This document shows, one piece after another, positions 7,001 through 7,516 of a stretch of DNA of 7,516 nt. Both the position numbers and the translations under genes were made by a program. The DNA comes from Phyllobacteriaceae bacterium UBA1059 (GTDB lineage: Bacteria; Pseudomonadota; Alphaproteobacteria; Rhizobiales; Rhizobiaceae): NCBI GenBank assembly GCA_002316345.1, contig DCDI01000119.1, forward strand, positions 12,198 through 19,713, written 5' to 3'. Each line of letters starts with the position of its first letter. Positions within the stretch are counted from its first letter, which is position 1. The notes under the pieces are model-generated. The model was not told where the DNA came from and made no database searches. It worked only from the letters and a program-made list of their open reading frames with translations.

Positions 7001-7508
7001 GCTCGGCGGCTTTTTCGGCACGGGCGATGTCGCCGTTGTCGATGGCCTGGCCGACGTCGCCGAAACCGGCGCCCGAGAGCACGATCAGGGCATTGGCCTG
7101 GTTCACCTCGGGCTCAAGCGTGGAAACGCTTGTGGCCAGCGCTTCCAGCCACTCGACGCGGATCTCGGCGCGACCCTTGTACTGGTTGGTGAGCCAGGCC
7201 TTCGACAGCAGGTCGCACAGCTGCAGGTAGCCGCTGCGGTTTTTTGCCAGGATCAGCAGGCGGTGCGGCTTGTCGCGGTTGTCGTCGTTGGTGATCCAGG
7301 CATCGACCCCGACGATCGGCTTGATCCCCTTGCCGCGCGCCGCCTTGTAGAAGCGCACCATGCAGAACATGTTGGCCAGGTCGGTGACGGCCAGCGCCGG
7401 CTGCTGGTCCTTGGCGGCTGCGCCAACCAGGTCGTCGATGCGCACCAGGCCGTCGGCGATCGAGTATTCGGAGTGGACGCGGAGATGGGTGAAAGTCGGG
7501 GAAGTCAT
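4053..7508 (-). CDS. dnaE: DNA polymerase III alpha subunit, apparently chimeric
   Basis: This is the catalytic subunit of the replicative polymerase, 1151 residues, a normal length. The N-terminal PHP domain (about 1-275) starts HLRVHSEYS (8-16). The second His of the HxH pair is Arg10 and the later ALTDHGN-type motif is VTDLAN, so the PHP metal site looks degenerate as in E. coli and proofreading would be by DnaQ in trans. The polymerase core has the glycine loop GPGRGSGAGS (373-382) and catalytic Asp417 and Asp419 in PDFDIDF, plus Asp571 in VKFDFLG, matching E. coli 401/403/555. An HhH-like segment lies at 840-856. A clamp-binding motif QGDIF is at 922-926, and the OB fold begins near 992. 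The C-terminus (LRIQTVQSLDEEASRVQKAL...) is rhizobial in type. Residues 1 to ~350 instead look betaproteobacterial, with a codon-use switch at the same point. The ATG at 7508 fits the family; only eight bases precede it, so no ribosome binding site can be assessed. The stop is TAA. Confidence 0.96.
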   Translation of the reverse strand: MTSPTFTHLRVHSEYSIADGLVRIDDLVGAAAKDQQPALAVTDLANMFCMVRFYKAARGKGIKPIVGVDAWITNDDNRDKPHRLLILAKNRSGYLQLCDLLSKAWLTNQYKGRAEIRVEWLEALATSVSTLEPEVNQANALIVLSGAGFGDVGQAIDNGDIARAEKAAERWARIFPGHFYIEIQRAGQPNQEQQVRHSVALASRLGLPVVATHPVQFISKDEFIAHEARTCIAEGEMLANAKRVRRFNEEMCFKSQAEMAELFKDLPGALANSVEIAKRCNVTLTLGKPQLPDFPTPAGMTIDDFLVAETKKGLEERLVQLFPDPAKREAERPRYEARLEFENQTIIKMKFPGYFLIVADFIKWAKAHDIPVGPGRGSGAGSLVAYALTITDVDPLRFSLLFERFLNPDRVSMPDFDIDFCQDRREEVIRYVQGKYGRDQVGQIITFGTLQARAVLRDVGRVLQMPYGQVDRLCKMVPANPANPVTLAKAIEGEPRFQEEIDREPIVQTLLDIAQKLEGLFRHASTHAAGIVIGDRPLSELVPMYRDPRSDMPVTQFNMKYVEQAGLVKFDFLGLKTLTTLENAVRLIKRRGVDIDLPRLPLDDRQTYEMLSRGEVVGVFQVESAGMRKALIGMKPDRIEDIIALVALYRPGPMENIPTYNARKHGEEEIASIHPMIDHLVKETQGVIVYQEQVMQIAQVLSGYTLGEADLLRRAMGKKIRAEMEVQRVRFVEGAVKNGLTKPQADFIFDLLAKFADYGFNKSHAAAYAIVSYQTAYLKAHYPVEFLAASMTLDMNNTEKLSDFRQDAMRLGIEVVPPSVKTSHRIFEVGENKIFYSLAAIKGVGEHAVDHIVEKRKEGQFSSLEDFCTRIDCKIVGKRVFESLIQAGAFDCFGYDRSALMAGIERMMGMAQRAAENAASGQGDIFGGAAAQPEKLYLPPADAWLPADRLQREFQAIGFYLSAHPLDEYRSVLAKMRVQNWSDFQAAVKKGATAGRLAGTVTSKQERRTRTGNKMGIIMLSDSSGQYETVLFSEALAQYRDFLEPGTSLVITVAAEDRPEGVNLRIQTVQSLDEEASRVQKALRVFVRDAAPIQIVSNQLNTRGEGQVSFVVVKDGGQGEIEVQLQDRYRIEPRMASAIKAVPGVLEVELV
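6426..6465 (-). other. Inferred breakpoint within dnaE
   Basis: Codons 349-361 encode MKFPGYFLIVADF, nearly invariant across proteobacterial DnaE. Upstream, FENQTIIKM (341-349) is beta-type; downstream, KWAKAHDIPVGPG (363-375) is rhizobial. The first TTT of the gene is codon 361 (6426-6428). The reading frame is kept across the joint. The breakpoint lies in the palm domain, just before the glycine loop. Confidence 0.7.
6465..7508 (-). other. Betaproteobacterial-type segment of dnaE (N-terminal third)
   Basis: Residues 1 to ~348 carry wording I associate with Oxalobacteraceae/Burkholderiales DnaE: VHSEYSIADGLVRIDDLV, MVRFYKAARGKGIKPIVG, AWLTNQYKGRAE, VVATHPVQFISKDEF. Rhizobial DnaE normally begins with a VHSAYSLLEGALP-type motif, absent here. 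All Phe codons are TTC and all Ile codons ATC in this part. Six hand-counted lines (6661, 6781, 6901, 7021, 7201, 7381) give 247 G+C in 360 bases, about 69%. Four lines from the other part (5041, 5281, 5461, 6241) give 147 in 240, about 61%. The origin is inferred from memory of the families, not from a search. Confidence 0.7.
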
Positions 7509-7516
7509 CCCGTCAT

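Noticed and set aside
1..7516. Search for CRISPR arrays, tRNA/rRNA genes, insertion sequences, phage or defence genes
   Set aside because: I saw no repeat-spacer pattern, no tRNA-like sequence in the three short gaps, no terminal inverted repeats and no transposase or defence protein. Nearly all sequence is taken by four housekeeping-type genes.

Overview
The window carries four conserved protein genes in two convergent pairs. gltX (glutamyl-tRNA synthetase) and gltA (citrate synthase) lie on the + strand at 6-2883. A stand-alone DUF2156/LPG-synthase-C-type protein and dnaE (DNA polymerase III alpha subunit) lie on the - strand at 3000-7508. I see no RNA gene, mobile element, CRISPR array or phage gene. 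The gene content is housekeeping, and I do not see a new biological system.

The wording of GltX, GltA and about the last two thirds of DnaE resembles Alphaproteobacteria, most like Rhizobiales. These are judgements from family knowledge, not a search. Base composition is moderately GC-rich, about 60% in lines I counted by hand.

The most striking observation is inside dnaE. The first ~350 residues (about 6465-7508) read like a betaproteobacterial, Oxalobacteraceae/Burkholderiales-type DnaE, and the rest reads like a rhizobial one. Codon use changes at the same place. Before codon 361 all 17 Phe codons are TTC and all 22 Ile codons are ATC. TTT appears at codon 361 and ATT at codon 370, and both stay common afterwards. 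The switch falls in the very conserved KFPGYFLIVADFI stretch. An in-frame assembly chimera at a conserved DNA stretch is the likeliest cause; real recombination is the alternative.

Layout: gltX (6-1427) starts five bases into the window. A 166-base gap with an 8-bp direct repeat and a good Shine-Dalgarno leads to gltA, best started at 1594. A strong hairpin terminator (2899-2928) closes gltA. The 116-base convergent gap ends at the stop codon of the DUF2156 gene. That gene lies 69 bases downstream of dnaE, with a possible weak terminator between them. dnaE runs to eight bases from the right end.

Functionally, GltX charges tRNA with glutamate for translation, GltA feeds acetyl-CoA into the TCA cycle, and DnaE is the replicative polymerase subunit. 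The DUF2156 protein has no assignable substrate. The genes share no single pathway.
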